Shown: piece by piece, positions 54,973 to 64,000 of the stretch
Numbering within the stretch: the first letter of the stretch is position 1
How the letters are laid out: the number at the start of each line of letters is the position of its first letter
Assembly: GCF_018687475.1 (NCBI RefSeq)
Contig: NZ_CP061292.1
Coordinates: 1,488,001-1,552,000, forward strand
Length of the DNA: 64,000 nt
Source of the DNA: Polynucleobacter sp. MWH-UH24A
GTDB taxonomy: Bacteria; Pseudomonadota; Gammaproteobacteria; Burkholderiales; Burkholderiaceae
Direction of reading: 5' to 3'
Translations under genes and position numbers: made by a program
The notes under the pieces: model-generated
Seen by the model: only the letters and a program-made list of their open reading frames with translations
Databases searched by the model: none
Told to the model about the DNA's origin: nothing

Positions 54973-55416
54973 ATGCGTCTTTGGATTATTGCGGTTGGTC
55001 ACAAAATGCCAGACTGGGTGTCTAAAGCATGCCAGGAATACCAAAAACGCATGCCCAGCGACTGCACCATTGAAATTAAGGAGCTAAAGCCTGATATCAG
55101 CCCTGCCAAAGAAGCGAGCAAGATCGTCGCGGCGATTCCGAAGGGTGCAGTAGTGATTGCCTTGGATGAGCATGGCATCGATCTACGAACCCAAGCGATT
55201 GCCGATCACCTCACGAATTGGCGCACGAACGGTCAAGATGTTGCTTTCTTGATTGGGGGCGCAAATGGGCTTGACCCAAGCCTTAAAGCGAATGGAAACC
55301 ATATCTGGAAACTATCAAGCCTGACACTGCCCCACGCCTTTGCTCGCCTTGTGCTGATCGAACAACTCTATCGTGCCTGGACGATCCTCCAAGGTCACCC
55401 CTATCATCGCGAGTAA
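54973..55416 (+). CDS. rlmH: 23S rRNA pseudouridine1915 N3-methyltransferase
   Basis: SPOUT methyltransferase acting on the assembled ribosome. The 147 residues show FLIGGANGLDPSLK (SAM-binding knot) and the C-terminal EQLYRAWTILQGHPYHRE typical of RlmH. It is slightly shorter than the 155 aa of E. coli. Confidence 0.96.
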   Translation: MRLWIIAVGHKMPDWVSKACQEYQKRMPSDCTIEIKELKPDISPAKEASKIVAAIPKGAVVIALDEHGIDLRTQAIADHLTNWRTNGQDVAFLIGGANGLDPSLKANGNHIWKLSSLTLPHAFARLVLIEQLYRAWTILQGHPYHRE

Positions 55417-55433
55417 ATTGGTAATCATTTTGT

Positions 55434-56087
55434 ATGAAGTACGACTTTATCTACCTCGCCTCCCAAAGCCCGCGCCGTCAAGAGCTACTCTCGCAAATTG
55501 GAGTTCGCTTTCAGTTACTGCTTCCAAGCCCAGAAGAAGATGCTGAATCTTTGGAGTTAGTCCTTGAAAACGAGCGCGCCGCCGACTACACACAACGGGT
55601 CACCATTGCTAAAAGCATCGCGGCCATCAAGCGCTGGCAGCAACAACGTCAACTCAATCGCGATTTTCCATGGGCCCCAATCGTTTGTGCAGACACCACC
55701 GTCAGCCTTCCAGACTCACCCGATCACGAAATCCTCGGAAAGCCACGCGATGAAGAAGATGCAGAAAGAATATTGCAAATCTTGAGCGGTCAGACGCATT
55801 GGGTTTACACAGCAGTTGCCATCACCCCAGAGCCAACAAGTACCCCAGTCTGTGCATTGCAAAAATCAAGGATACGATTTGCAACATTAGGCCCTGAACA
55901 AATTAAATCCTATGTGAGCAGTGGCGAAGCGTTTGGGAAAGCGGGTGCCTATGGTATTCAAGGGATGGCAGCATCGTTTATCGAGGAGATTTCTGGAAGC
56001 TATAGCGGTATCATGGGGCTTCCCTTATTCGAAACCGCCCAACTATTGCAAACAGCCCACGTACGTTTTGGATTAAACCATCCATGA
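55434..56087 (+). CDS. maf: Maf-like nucleoside-triphosphate pyrophosphatase
   Basis: House-cleaning enzyme that hydrolyses non-canonical or dTTP/UTP-type nucleotides. The 217 residues begin with IYLASQSPRRQELLSQIG (Maf motif), have CADTTV, a GKPRDEEDA loop, and AYGIQGMAASFIEEISGSYSG with catalytic residues. The insertion at 40-70 is a little longer than in YhdE. It overlaps rng by 4 bases. Confidence 0.92.
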   Translation: MKYDFIYLASQSPRRQELLSQIGVRFQLLLPSPEEDAESLELVLENERAADYTQRVTIAKSIAAIKRWQQQRQLNRDFPWAPIVCADTTVSLPDSPDHEILGKPRDEEDAERILQILSGQTHWVYTAVAITPEPTSTPVCALQKSRIRFATLGPEQIKSYVSSGEAFGKAGAYGIQGMAASFIEEISGSYSGIMGLPLFETAQLLQTAHVRFGLNHP

Positions 56088-57547
56088 GTCAAGAAATCCT
56101 CATCAACATCACCCCACAAGAGACACGAGTTGCTTTAATAGAACAAAATGCTGTTCAAGAGCTGCATATTGAACGGACGCGTCAACGTGGAATTGTGGGT
56201 AATATTTATTTAGCCAAAGTGGCGCGGGTCTTACCTGGGATGCAGTCGGCATTTATCGATATTGGCCTAGAGCGTGCGGCATTTATTCACTTTAATGATT
56301 TGGGTGAACCCCAACCTGGCGGTCAAATTGAAAAGGTGTTGTTTGAAGGTCAGACACTCCTAGTGCAAGTGCTGAAGGATCCACTGGGGACTAAGGGAGC
56401 AAGGCTCACCCGCCAAATTAGTATTGCGGGGCGTAATTTAGTCTACCTGCCGCAAATTCATCGACCGCTAGGGCAAGAGATTCATATCGGAATCTCGCAA
56501 AAGATCGAGAACCCTGAGGAGCGCGAAGCCCTCAAAAATCGCCTCAAGGGCCTAATTCCTGCAGATGAATCCGGGGATATCATTGTTCGCACCAGTGCTG
56601 AGCATGTTAGCGACGAAACCTTAGTTTCAGACTTGAAGTATCTACGTGCCACCTGGCAGCAAATTGCTCAACGAGTAAAAGAGAAGGCGGCTCCTGCGCT
56701 TCTTCATCAGGACCTCAATTTGGCAGAGCGCGTATTGCGCGACATGGCTGGCCCTGAAACCCTTCAGATTCGGATTGATTCAGCAGAAAACTTTGAGCGC
56801 CTCACTCAGTTTGCACAAACCTTTATGCCGCAGCTGAGTTCAAAGCTAACTCTCTACCGGGGTGAGCGCGCCCTTTTTGATCTCTTTGATATTGACTCTG
56901 AAATTAATAAAGCCTTAGGTCGGCGCGTCGATCTTAAATCGGGCGGCTATCTCATGATCGATCAAACCGAGTCAATGACCACGATTGATGTCAATACTGG
57001 AAGTTTCGTAGGGGCTCGTAATTTAGACGATACCGTCTTTAAAACCAATCTAGAGGCTGCACAAGCAATCGCCCGTCAATTGCGCTTACGCAATTTGGGC
57101 GGCATCATTATTATTGATTTCATCGACATGACCCAGAGCGATCATCAAGAAGCCGTTCTTAGCGAGCTAAAAAAGAATTTAGCGCGCGATCATGTGCGCA
57201 CCAATGTGAATGATTTCTCATCATTAGGACTCATTGAGATGACTCGCAAACGCACCCGCGAGTCTTTGTCTCATATTCTGTGTGAACCCTGTTCCTCCTG
57301 CAATGGTAAGGGCGAAACTAAAACACCCCAGACGATTTGCTATGAAATCTTGCGAGAGATTGTGCGCGAACACCGTCAATTTAATCCTAAGGAGTTCCGT
57401 ATCGTTGCTGCGCCCGATGTTATTGATTTATTTTTAGAGGAAGAAAATCAGTTCTTAGCCATGCTCGGCGACTTTATTCAAAAACCAATTCGCCTCCAAG
57501 CGGAGGCTGGCTTTAAGCAAGAGCAATACGATATTGTTCTAAATTAA
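56084..57547 (+). CDS. rng: Ribonuclease G
   Basis: Endonuclease of 16S rRNA 5' maturation and mRNA decay. The 487 residues have an S1 domain with GIVGNIYLAKVARVLPGMQSAFIDIG (35-60). The catalytic DNase-I-like part has SGGYLMIDQTESMTTIDVNTG, IIIIDFIDM is present, and a zinc-link motif CEPCSSC lies near residue 405. There is no RNase E-type C-terminal scaffold, which favours RNase G. Its end overlaps the convergent msbA gene by 4 bases. Confidence 0.95.
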   Translation: MSQEILINITPQETRVALIEQNAVQELHIERTRQRGIVGNIYLAKVARVLPGMQSAFIDIGLERAAFIHFNDLGEPQPGGQIEKVLFEGQTLLVQVLKDPLGTKGARLTRQISIAGRNLVYLPQIHRPLGQEIHIGISQKIENPEEREALKNRLKGLIPADESGDIIVRTSAEHVSDETLVSDLKYLRATWQQIAQRVKEKAAPALLHQDLNLAERVLRDMAGPETLQIRIDSAENFERLTQFAQTFMPQLSSKLTLYRGERALFDLFDIDSEINKALGRRVDLKSGGYLMIDQTESMTTIDVNTGSFVGARNLDDTVFKTNLEAAQAIARQLRLRNLGGIIIIDFIDMTQSDHQEAVLSELKKNLARDHVRTNVNDFSSLGLIEMTRKRTRESLSHILCEPCSSCNGKGETKTPQTICYEILREIVREHRQFNPKEFRIVAAPDVIDLFLEEENQFLAMLGDFIQKPIRLQAEAGFKQEQYDIVLN

Positions 57548-59310
57548 TGCGTTTCACTAAACTGCAAGCGATGCAGGCTTGCATATAGCCCATTCTTCGT
57601 AATCAACTCACAGTGCGGGCCATATTCCATGATCTCACCATGATCAATTACCGCAATATTATCGGCATGCTCAATCGTCGATAAACGATGTGCAATAACC
57701 AAAGTGGTTCTACCAGCCATGAGCCGATCAAGTGCCTCTTGCACTTGCCGCTCAGACTCTGAATCAAGGGCTGACGTTGCTTCATCCAAAATCAAGATTG
57801 GTGCGTCTTTGTAAATCGCACGCGCAATCGCTAGGCGTTGTCGCTGACCACCGGATAAGCGGTTGCCATTATCTCCAATCTGCGTATCTATTCCATCAGG
57901 TAACTCAGAAAGTAAATTAGATAAATTAGCCGCCTCAAGCGCTTCGATTACACGACCACGATCAATCGCATCACCCGTACTTGAGCCATAGGCAACATTC
58001 GCTGCAATGGTGTCATTAAATAGAATGACATCTTGGCTGACAAAGGCAATTTGTTTTCGTAAATCAGTTAAAACGATTTCCTCAATCGGAATTTGATCGA
58101 GCACAATTCGACCAGATTTAGGCCGATAAAAACGAGGTAATAAATTAACCAATGTTGATTTGCCACCACCCGATGGTCCTACAAAGGCAACGACCTCGCC
58201 CGGCTTAATCCCAAGGTTGATATTGCGTAAAGTATCTTTTCGGCCCCCTTCTTGATCATAAGAAAAAGAAAGGTCTTCAAAGTTTATCTCACCCTTGGCC
58301 TTATCAAGCCGCTTCAAATTGGATGTTTGCGCTTTTTCTTCCTCAATCGGCTGATCAATTAACTGAAAGATCATCTCAGCAGCAGTCAGCCCCCGCTGCA
58401 AGGGTTGATTTATGTCCGCCAAATGCTTAAGTGGCGACACAATCAATAGCATCGCTGTGATGAACGCCGCAAAACTACCAACCGTCACGCCCTGGCTCGC
58501 TGATTGCATGATGGCAATGACCAGGACTACCGATAAAGCCATCGAGGCAATCAACTGAGTGATCGGCTGATTTAGTCCACCAGCAACTGCGGCTTTGAGC
58601 GTGAACTTACGCAATTGCTCGGCTTTTTCCATAAATCGCCGCATCTCATAATCCTCACCGCCATGCACTTTGACAATCTTATGGCCGGCCGCAGCCTCCT
58701 CAACCACGTACGCTAACTCACTGGTCATGCTCTGCTGCTGGCGATTGAGGCTGCGTAAGCGCTTATTGATCTTACTCATCACATACGCAATGATGGGAAA
58801 AATCACGAAGACTACTAATGTCAAGCGCCAGTTCAAATACAGCAAATACCCCATCAAGCCGATCACAGTCAGTAAATCGCGTACCAGACTGATCAACATT
58901 CCACCCATAATCGATAAGACATTATTGACCTCAAAGACCACTGCATTAATTAAGTTTGAGGCTGTGGTCTTTTGGTAATACTCGGTCTTGGCACGCAAGA
59001 GCCTGGCAAACATTTGTTCGCGCAGTTTTAACAAAATATTGCTAATCACCTTGGTTAGCAAATAGTTAGAGAGAAATTGAGCGCCGCTTCGCACAATAGC
59101 CAGCCCCACCAGAAAGACGGGGACGAGCCATAACTGATTATTCATCTTGCCAGAAAAGCCATCATCCAAGAGGGGCTTCATCAGAGCGGGTATAGAGGTC
59201 TCCGAGGCGGCTACCAGAGCCATAGCCAACAGGGATCCAACGATCAGGCGGGTATGGGGGCGTAAATAGCCAATGAGTCGATTTAGGGCTTGACGGTCTG
59301 AAGCATTCAT
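57544..59310 (-). CDS. msbA: Lipid A export ABC transporter MsbA
   Basis: Flips core-lipid A across the inner membrane. The protein is a 588-aa half-transporter from the ATG at 59310 (MNASDRQALNRLIGYLRPH). A longer frame would run across the divergent glycosyltransferase start. It has six spans (to about residue 310), then an ATPase domain. Walker A is GPSGGGKST, the signature LSGGQRQRLAIARA, and Walker B ILILDEATSALD. Only 10 bp separate it from the divergent LPS glycosyltransferase operon, which fits a shared LPS role. Confidence 0.94.
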   Translation of the reverse strand: MNASDRQALNRLIGYLRPHTRLIVGSLLAMALVAASETSIPALMKPLLDDGFSGKMNNQLWLVPVFLVGLAIVRSGAQFLSNYLLTKVISNILLKLREQMFARLLRAKTEYYQKTTASNLINAVVFEVNNVLSIMGGMLISLVRDLLTVIGLMGYLLYLNWRLTLVVFVIFPIIAYVMSKINKRLRSLNRQQQSMTSELAYVVEEAAAGHKIVKVHGGEDYEMRRFMEKAEQLRKFTLKAAVAGGLNQPITQLIASMALSVVLVIAIMQSASQGVTVGSFAAFITAMLLIVSPLKHLADINQPLQRGLTAAEMIFQLIDQPIEEEKAQTSNLKRLDKAKGEINFEDLSFSYDQEGGRKDTLRNINLGIKPGEVVAFVGPSGGGKSTLVNLLPRFYRPKSGRIVLDQIPIEEIVLTDLRKQIAFVSQDVILFNDTIAANVAYGSSTGDAIDRGRVIEALEAANLSNLLSELPDGIDTQIGDNGNRLSGGQRQRLAIARAIYKDAPILILDEATSALDSESERQVQEALDRLMAGRTTLVIAHRLSTIEHADNIAVIDHGEIMEYGPHCELITKNGLYASLHRLQFSETH

Positions 59311-59320
59311 ATAATGAATT

Positions 59321-60079
59321 ATGCCCACCTTATCAGTCATACTTATTACTCGGAATGAAGAAGCCAATCTTGGGGATTGTTTAGCCTCCTTAGACGGGCT
59401 AGCTAATCAAATTGTAGTGGTAGATACCCAAAGCACTGATAAAACCCTGGAGATTGCTAAAGCGTATGGGGCGCTGATCAGTTCCCCTGAGGATTGGCCA
59501 GGCTTTGGTCCCCAAAAGAATCGAGCCCTTGACTTGGCAAACTCCGATTGGGTCCTATCGCTCGATGCCGATGAGCGACTCACTCCCGAACTTCGTGCTG
59601 AGATCAAAGCAGTTCTCAATCAACCGCAAACCAACTGCTATGCCATTCCAAGACTATCGTGGTACTGCGGACGATTTATGCGCCATTCGGGCTGGACACC
59701 CGATTATGTTGATCGCCTCTTTAAGCGGGGAACTGCTAGGTTCTCGTCTGACTTAGTGCATGAACGTTTAATCCCCGAGGGCTCTGTTCTGAAACTCAAA
59801 AATCAAATGCTTCATTACAGCTTTATGAACCCTGAGCAGGTTAGAGCAAAAATGGAGCGCTATTCTACCGACTCCGCTCAACAGGCATTTGCCAAAGGCA
59901 AAACTGGCAATCCAATCAAAGCCGTTTTGCATGGAACCTGGTCGTTTATTCGAACATACTTCTTACGGGCTGGTTTTTTAGATGGTCCCCAAGGCTTTTC
60001 TCTTGCTCTAGCTAACGCACAAGGATCATATCTACGCTATATTAAGCTGTGGAAGCTTGAAAAAAATAGAAAACAATGA
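59321..60079 (+). CDS. Glycosyltransferase family 2, WaaE/KdtX-like
   Basis: Probable LPS inner-core glucosyltransferase. The 252 residues have a GT-A fold: LSVILITRNEEANLGDCLASL at the start, DTQSTDKTLEIA, and the metal-binding LSLDADERLTPEL. The C-terminal membrane-associated part of WaaE/KdtX proteins follows. First gene of a three-gene glycosyltransferase operon, overlapping the next by 4 bases. The sugar transferred is not certain. Confidence 0.85.
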   Translation: MPTLSVILITRNEEANLGDCLASLDGLANQIVVVDTQSTDKTLEIAKAYGALISSPEDWPGFGPQKNRALDLANSDWVLSLDADERLTPELRAEIKAVLNQPQTNCYAIPRLSWYCGRFMRHSGWTPDYVDRLFKRGTARFSSDLVHERLIPEGSVLKLKNQMLHYSFMNPEQVRAKMERYSTDSAQQAFAKGKTGNPIKAVLHGTWSFIRTYFLRAGFLDGPQGFSLALANAQGSYLRYIKLWKLEKNRKQ

Positions 60080-60873
60080 CCTTCGTTTCTGTAATTATTG
60101 CTACGTACAACTGGCCAGAAGCTCTTCACCTGTGCTTAGAATCGTTGCGCAATCAAACCGTAAATAATTATGAAATCTTGATAGCGGATGATGGCTCCAA
60201 AGAAAATACCCGGGTTCTTATTGACAGCCACTCGCAAGATTTTCCGGTCCGTATCACTCATTTATGGCAAGAAGATATCGGATGCAGGAAAACTTTAATT
60301 GGCAATAAAGGGATTTATGCCGCAAAAGGGGATTATTTAGTCTTTCTTGATGGAGATTGTGTTGTGCAACCAGATTTTATTGAAAACCATCTTCGTCTCG
60401 CAAAAAAAGGTTGTGTTGTTACTGGAAGTCGAATTTTATTGAATCAAGAATTTACTCAAGAAATTTTATCTACAAAACAATTCGACTTTAATCATCTTAA
60501 ATCATGGTCGTTTTTTTATCGTCTAAGAGGGTATTTAAATAAATTTCTTCCCTTATATATAAAACTCAATGATGGCCTGTGGAGAAATTACAAAAAATTT
60601 GTTTGGAGGCGTATTAAAGGATGCAATATGGCGTGCTGGAAAGCAGATGCTGTCAGAGTGAATGGCTTTGACGAAACAATAACTGGCTGGGGTCATGAAG
60701 ATGCTGACTTTATTTTTCGATTAGAGAATATTGGATTGCAAAGAAAATCTGGGTCTTGGTCTACTGAGGTTCTTCACCTCTTTCATAAAATTAGAGACCA
60801 GTCAAATAACTCTGAGAGCACTAAAAAACTTCTCGATAAAATCGAATTAATGCGCTCTGGACAATACCAATAG
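60076..60873 (+). CDS. Glycosyltransferase family 2 with galactosyltransferase-type C-terminus, AT-rich
   Basis: A 265-residue GT-A enzyme. FVSVIIATYNWPEALHLCLESL opens it, then DDGSKEN, and FLDGDCVVQPDF is the DxD site. NMACWKADAVRVNGFDETITGWGHEDADF is the GWGxED motif of Glyco_transf_7C proteins, typical of LPS or capsule sugar additions. Base composition drops sharply: two lines at 60481-60600 are about 27-28 percent G+C, against about 50 percent in the next gene. It uses AT-rich codons. This suggests recent acquisition of a variable LPS gene. Confidence 0.85.
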   Translation: MTFVSVIIATYNWPEALHLCLESLRNQTVNNYEILIADDGSKENTRVLIDSHSQDFPVRITHLWQEDIGCRKTLIGNKGIYAAKGDYLVFLDGDCVVQPDFIENHLRLAKKGCVVTGSRILLNQEFTQEILSTKQFDFNHLKSWSFFYRLRGYLNKFLPLYIKLNDGLWRNYKKFVWRRIKGCNMACWKADAVRVNGFDETITGWGHEDADFIFRLENIGLQRKSGSWSTEVLHLFHKIRDQSNNSESTKKLLDKIELMRSGQYQ

Positions 60874-60876
60874 GCA

Positions 60877-62004
60877 ATGAGGGATCCATCTAAGGTTCTC
60901 TTCATCGCTACGCGACAAATTGGTGATGTGCTAGTCACCACACCCCTCATTCAAGCTGCGCGCCGGATTTGGCCAGAGGCTCGATTTGATTTTCTGGGCT
61001 ACCGCGGTAAGCTCGATATGCTCAAAGGTAATCCGGAGCTGCATAATCTGATTGAAACTTCCGAACATCCCAGTCTTTGGGAATATCTTAGGCTCTTCAA
61101 CCGGCTATTTCAGCGTTACGACTTAGCGATCATTACCCAACCAAGTGATCGAGCTTATTTTTTTGGATCCCTTGCTGCACTTCGTCGGGTTGGCGTGGTC
61201 GTACAAGATACGCCGAAGAATTATCAAAAAAGTGCATGGAAGCGTTCCATCTGCATGCATTGGGTTGCTGTCGATTATTTTGAACAACATGTGATTGTTG
61301 AAAAACTCAAACTTCTTGAGCCCTTTTATCGGGCTAAGGGTCTCGATCTTTTTGCAAATTCGATCTCGGTTACTCCACCCATCGGTCAAGTTCTTAACCC
61401 AGCATTACAAAGCCAGCTACGTCAACCGTATATTGTTTTACATCCAGGGCCACTCAATGGCTACAAGCGTTGGCCTTTAGGCTATTGGGCTCAATTGATT
61501 AAAGAGTTGGTCGCCATGAACTATCAAATAGTCTTGAGCGCATCCCCCGCAGAGCAGGATCTGGCCCTCAATCGAGATATTCTCTCCTTGCTCGATCATG
61601 AGGTGAGCCGATCAGTGCTCGACACCAAAGGGCATCTCAACTTACCCCAAGTCAAAACCGTGTTAGACGGTGCGGCTTTATATATCGGTGTCGATACCTC
61701 AGTAACGCATCTTGCCGCAGCCTGCGAAATCCCAACGATTGCTTTATTTGGCCCCACACCGCCCACTAATTTTGGGCCATGGCCTAATGGCTTTGTTGGA
61801 GAACGCCCTTATCAACTTCGGGACCGTACCCAAATCGTGCATCAGGTGTGCATCTTGCAGGGTCCTGGCGATTGTGTTCCCTGCCGAAAGGCAGGCTGCT
61901 TTGATACGGCCAATAGCAAAAGTGAGTGCCTTGACCTGCTAGAGCCCAGTCAGGTTTTGTGGGCTGCTAAAAAAATGCTGGGTCGAAGTGCTGGGTTGTC
62001 TTAA
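60877..62004 (+). CDS. Glycosyltransferase family 9 (heptosyltransferase-like)
   Basis: Probable ADP-heptose:LPS heptosyltransferase, resembling WaaQ/RfaQ. The 375 residues include FIATRQIGDVLVTTPLIQAAR at the N-terminus, HPGPLNGYKRWPLGYWAQL (nucleotide region) and GVDTSVTHLAAACEIPTIALFGPT, the GT9 signature. The CCR-like end CVPCRKAGC has several cysteines. It closes the glycosyltransferase operon and overlaps the convergent tusA gene by 4 bases. Confidence 0.87.
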   Translation: MRDPSKVLFIATRQIGDVLVTTPLIQAARRIWPEARFDFLGYRGKLDMLKGNPELHNLIETSEHPSLWEYLRLFNRLFQRYDLAIITQPSDRAYFFGSLAALRRVGVVVQDTPKNYQKSAWKRSICMHWVAVDYFEQHVIVEKLKLLEPFYRAKGLDLFANSISVTPPIGQVLNPALQSQLRQPYIVLHPGPLNGYKRWPLGYWAQLIKELVAMNYQIVLSASPAEQDLALNRDILSLLDHEVSRSVLDTKGHLNLPQVKTVLDGAALYIGVDTSVTHLAAACEIPTIALFGPTPPTNFGPWPNGFVGERPYQLRDRTQIVHQVCILQGPGDCVPCRKAGCFDTANSKSECLDLLEPSQVLWAAKKMLGRSAGLS

Positions 62005-62246
62005 CGTCGCTTGACGTAAAAGACCATCGTATCGCCTTCGTTGTCGGTGGCAATCAGTTCGTTACCGGTTTGTTTACAAAAGGCAGGGATATCATGCGTT
62101 GCGCCCGAATCAGTTGCCTTGAGCTTTAACACCTCACCAGTTTGCATCTCTGCGAGAGTTTTCTTGGTCCGCAAAATAGGCAAAGGGCAGTTCATGCCAA
62201 TGGCATCCACTTCGCGATGAACCACAATCGAGCTTGCTTCACTCAT
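62001..62246 (-). CDS. tusA: TusA-family sulfurtransferase
   Basis: Small sulfur carrier of 81 residues with the family motif GMNCPLPILRTKK; Cys20 would carry the persulfide. Members serve tRNA 2-thiouridine formation, molybdenum cofactor or dissimilatory sulfur pathways. No partner genes lie here. It follows alaS on the same strand with a 38-base gap. Confidence 0.92.
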   Translation of the reverse strand: MSEASSIVVHREVDAIGMNCPLPILRTKKTLAEMQTGEVLKLKATDSGATHDIPAFCKQTGNELIATDNEGDTMVFYVKRR

Positions 62247-62284
62247 TTCATTCTCCTATTTATTGCTATTTTAGCGATGAATCA

Positions 62285-64000
62285 CTAAACCCGCTCTGCA
62301 ACCCAAGCATCAACGGCGGCAAGCGCTTTACCTAAACCACTTGGATCGCTACCGCCTGCCATAGCCATTTCAGGCTTACCACCACCTTTGCCACCCACTT
62401 GCTGAGCCACAAAATTCACGAGTTCTCCGGCATTGATCCGATTGGTTGCATCACTCGTCACCCCAGCAATCAGGCTCACCTTGCCGTCTTGAACCCCTGC
62501 CAAAACAATGGCAGCTGACTTTAATTTAACCTTGAGTGCATCCATCGTGTCACGCAATAGCTTAGCATCGGCCGAATCCAATTGAGCGGCCAAGACCTTG
62601 ATACCTTGCAGATCTTTTGCTTGACTAACCAAATCATCGCCCTGACTGGCTGCTAATTTGGCGTTTACTCGTTCTAGCTCACGTTCTAGATGCTTCAGTT
62701 GATCTTGTAACTGACTGACACGTTGGGGCAGATCATGAGGGGCTGTCTTTAACAAATGTGCGGCTTCTTGCATCTTTGATTCAAGGCCATGAACAAAATC
62801 CATCACATTCGTTCCAGTCACTGCTTCAACCCGACGAATTCCGGCGGCCACTCCGCCTTCAGAGGTAATCTTGAAACTGCCAATGTCGCCTGTTCTCTTT
62901 ACGTGGGTTCCACCGCATAACTCTTTGGATGAACCAATTTCAAGAACACGCACACGCTCCCCATATTTTTCACCAAAGAGCATCATTGCTCCGGTCTTTT
63001 GTGCGTCCTCTAAGGCCATCACATTGGCAGCGGTTGCCGTATTGGTCAAAATCTCGTGATTGACCATCTGCTCAATACGAGCGATCTCTGCTTTTGTTAA
63101 GGGAGCGGTGTGAGTGAAGTCAAATCGGGTTTTATCCGCATCGACTAAGGAGCCCTTCTGTTGGACATGATCACCAAGAACTTCGCGCAAGGCTTTATGG
63201 AGTAAGTGAGTTGCGCTGTGATTGCGCATTGTCTTCGCACGCAAGTGTGTATCCACGCGTGCCACAACCACATCTCCGATCTTTAGCTCGCCCTCTTGCA
63301 ATTCGCCTTGGTGACCAAAGACATCGGCCTGAATCTTAAAGGTATCTGCTACGATGAATTGTGATTGCTCAGTTCGCAACTCGCCACGATCGCCCACTTG
63401 ACCACCGGACTCCGCATAAAACGGGGTGCGATCAAGAACGACCACTGCACTTTCACCAGCCCGAATCGAATCGACTGGACTACCATCGCGATACAGGGCA
63501 GTTACCCGCGCATCCTCAATCAATACCTGTTCGTATCCCAGGAACTTTGTAGGCTCGCCCCGATAATCCAAACCTTGTGCCATCTTAAATTTACCGGCAG
63601 CTCGCGCCTGATCACGCTGACGCTGCATAGCCGCCTCAAAGCCAGCTGAATCCACACTTACACCGCGCTCACGACAGACATCGGCGGTAAGATCAAGGGG
63701 AAATCCAAATGTATCGTGCAAACGAAACGCGGTTTCTCCATCCAAGACCGTTTGGTTGTTTTGAAGCGCAGATTCTAAGATCTCCATACCATTGGCAATG
63801 GTCTGGAAAAAACGTTCTTCCTCTTGCTTGAGGACATCCATGACTCGCTCTTGTGCTTGACGCAGCTCGGGATAGGCGTCACCCATTTCAGCGACCAAAG
63901 CGGGCACTAACTGGTGAAAGAAAGCCTGCCGTGCACCCAACTTATACCCATGACGGATGGCGCGCCGCGCAATGCGCCGCAACACATACCCACGCCCTGC
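62285..64000 (-). CDS. alaS: Alanyl-tRNA synthetase (3' part; 5' end beyond the window)
   Basis: Charges tRNA-Ala. The frame stays open to the last base of the window, so 571 residues of the C-terminal part are seen. They begin inside the catalytic/tRNA-recognition region ([18 protein letters not shown]). They include the editing domain with HSATHLLH and [11 protein letters not shown] (zinc-binding His and Cys), a coiled-coil linker, and the C-Ala domain with [15 protein letters not shown]. About 300 N-terminal residues with the class II motifs 1-2 lie outside. Confidence 0.97.
   Translation of the reverse strand, partial: AGRGYVLRRIARRAIRHGYKLGARQAFFHQLVPALVAEMGDAYPELRQAQERVMDVLKQEEERFFQTIANGMEILESALQNNQTVLDGETAFRLHDTFGFPLDLTADVCRERGVSVDSAGFEAAMQRQRDQARAAGKFKMAQGLDYRGEPTKFLGYEQVLIEDARVTALYRDGSPVDSIRAGESAVVVLDRTPFYAESGGQVGDRGELRTEQSQFIVADTFKIQADVFGHQGELQEGELKIGDVVVARVDTHLRAKTMRNHSATHLLHKALREVLGDHVQQKGSLVDADKTRFDFTHTAPLTKAEIARIEQMVNHEILTNTATAANVMALEDAQKTGAMMLFGEKYGERVRVLEIGSSKELCGGTHVKRTGDIGSFKITSEGGVAAGIRRVEAVTGTNVMDFVHGLESKMQEAAHLLKTAPHDLPQRVSQLQDQLKHLERELERVNAKLAASQGDDLVSQAKDLQGIKVLAAQLDSADAKLLRDTMDALKVKLKSAAIVLAGVQDGKVSLIAGVTSDATNRINAGELVNFVAQQVGGKGGGKPEMAMAGGSDPSGLGKALAAVDAWVAERV

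Overview
The window looks like a chromosomal segment of a freshwater-type betaproteobacterium of the Burkholderiaceae, most likely Polynucleobacter or a close relative. The clues are gene neighbourhoods and protein types: Bug/TctC binding proteins, a DUF3460-scpA-panC run, a two-cluster Fe-S protein paired with DUF3501, zapA followed by 6S RNA, and nadD-rsfS-rlmH-maf-rng. Base composition is moderate, genes are packed tightly, and operons commonly overlap by 1-4 bases. I see no phage, transposon, IS element, CRISPR array or plasmid function.

Layout. 1-1900: a tripartite tricarboxylate transporter operon (tctC, tctB, 5' part of tctA; minus strand) with an intra-operonic hairpin. 2081-4882: tRNA-Thr(CGT) and pepN. 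4915-7563: a GDT1-type Mn exporter and, divergently, an HdrD/GlpC-like Fe-S protein with DUF3501. 7543-10067: an amino-acid permease translationally coupled to alanine dehydrogenase. 10302-12335: a membrane-fused spermidine-synthase-like protein. 12498-12644: a tiny secreted Ala/Lys-rich protein with its own terminator. 12820-20848: housekeeping genes (tcdA, pdxH, msrA, a LeuE-like exporter, rhlE with a structured leader, ubiC, hemD, hemC, argH). 20862-24584: an Orn/Lys/Arg decarboxylase, dcd and fdhD. 24672-28308: metG (short form), DUF3460, scpA, panC.

28309-34931 is the main accessory region. It is an oxalate catabolism cluster: a Crp/Fnr regulator, oxalyl-CoA decarboxylase, formyl-CoA transferase, a lone PAS protein, a second divergent formyl-CoA transferase, and a formyl-THF-hydrolase-like protein. 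It carries a symmetric Crp/Fnr-type operator and an internal UUCG terminator. A similar operator sits before the tct operon. 35004-37839 is a cobalamin unit: riboswitch, BtuB receptor, and a BtuM-like inner-membrane transporter. 37859-39431 holds a small coiled-coil protein, zapA, 6S RNA and a TauE/SafE permease. 39428-43398 is a malonate unit (malonyl-CoA decarboxylase, Bug binding protein, malonyl-CoA synthetase).

43459-64000 is mostly core: lgt, holC, pepA, lptF/lptG, a CysB-like regulator, tRNA-Leu(CAA), a quinone oxidoreductase, yebC, purD, hemF, nadD, rsfS, rlmH, maf and rng. It continues with msbA divergent from three LPS glycosyltransferases (one strikingly AT-rich), then tusA and the 3' part of alaS. 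Overall this is an organism living on small organic acids (oxalate, malonate, possibly other carboxylates through TTT systems). It imports vitamin B12 under riboswitch control.
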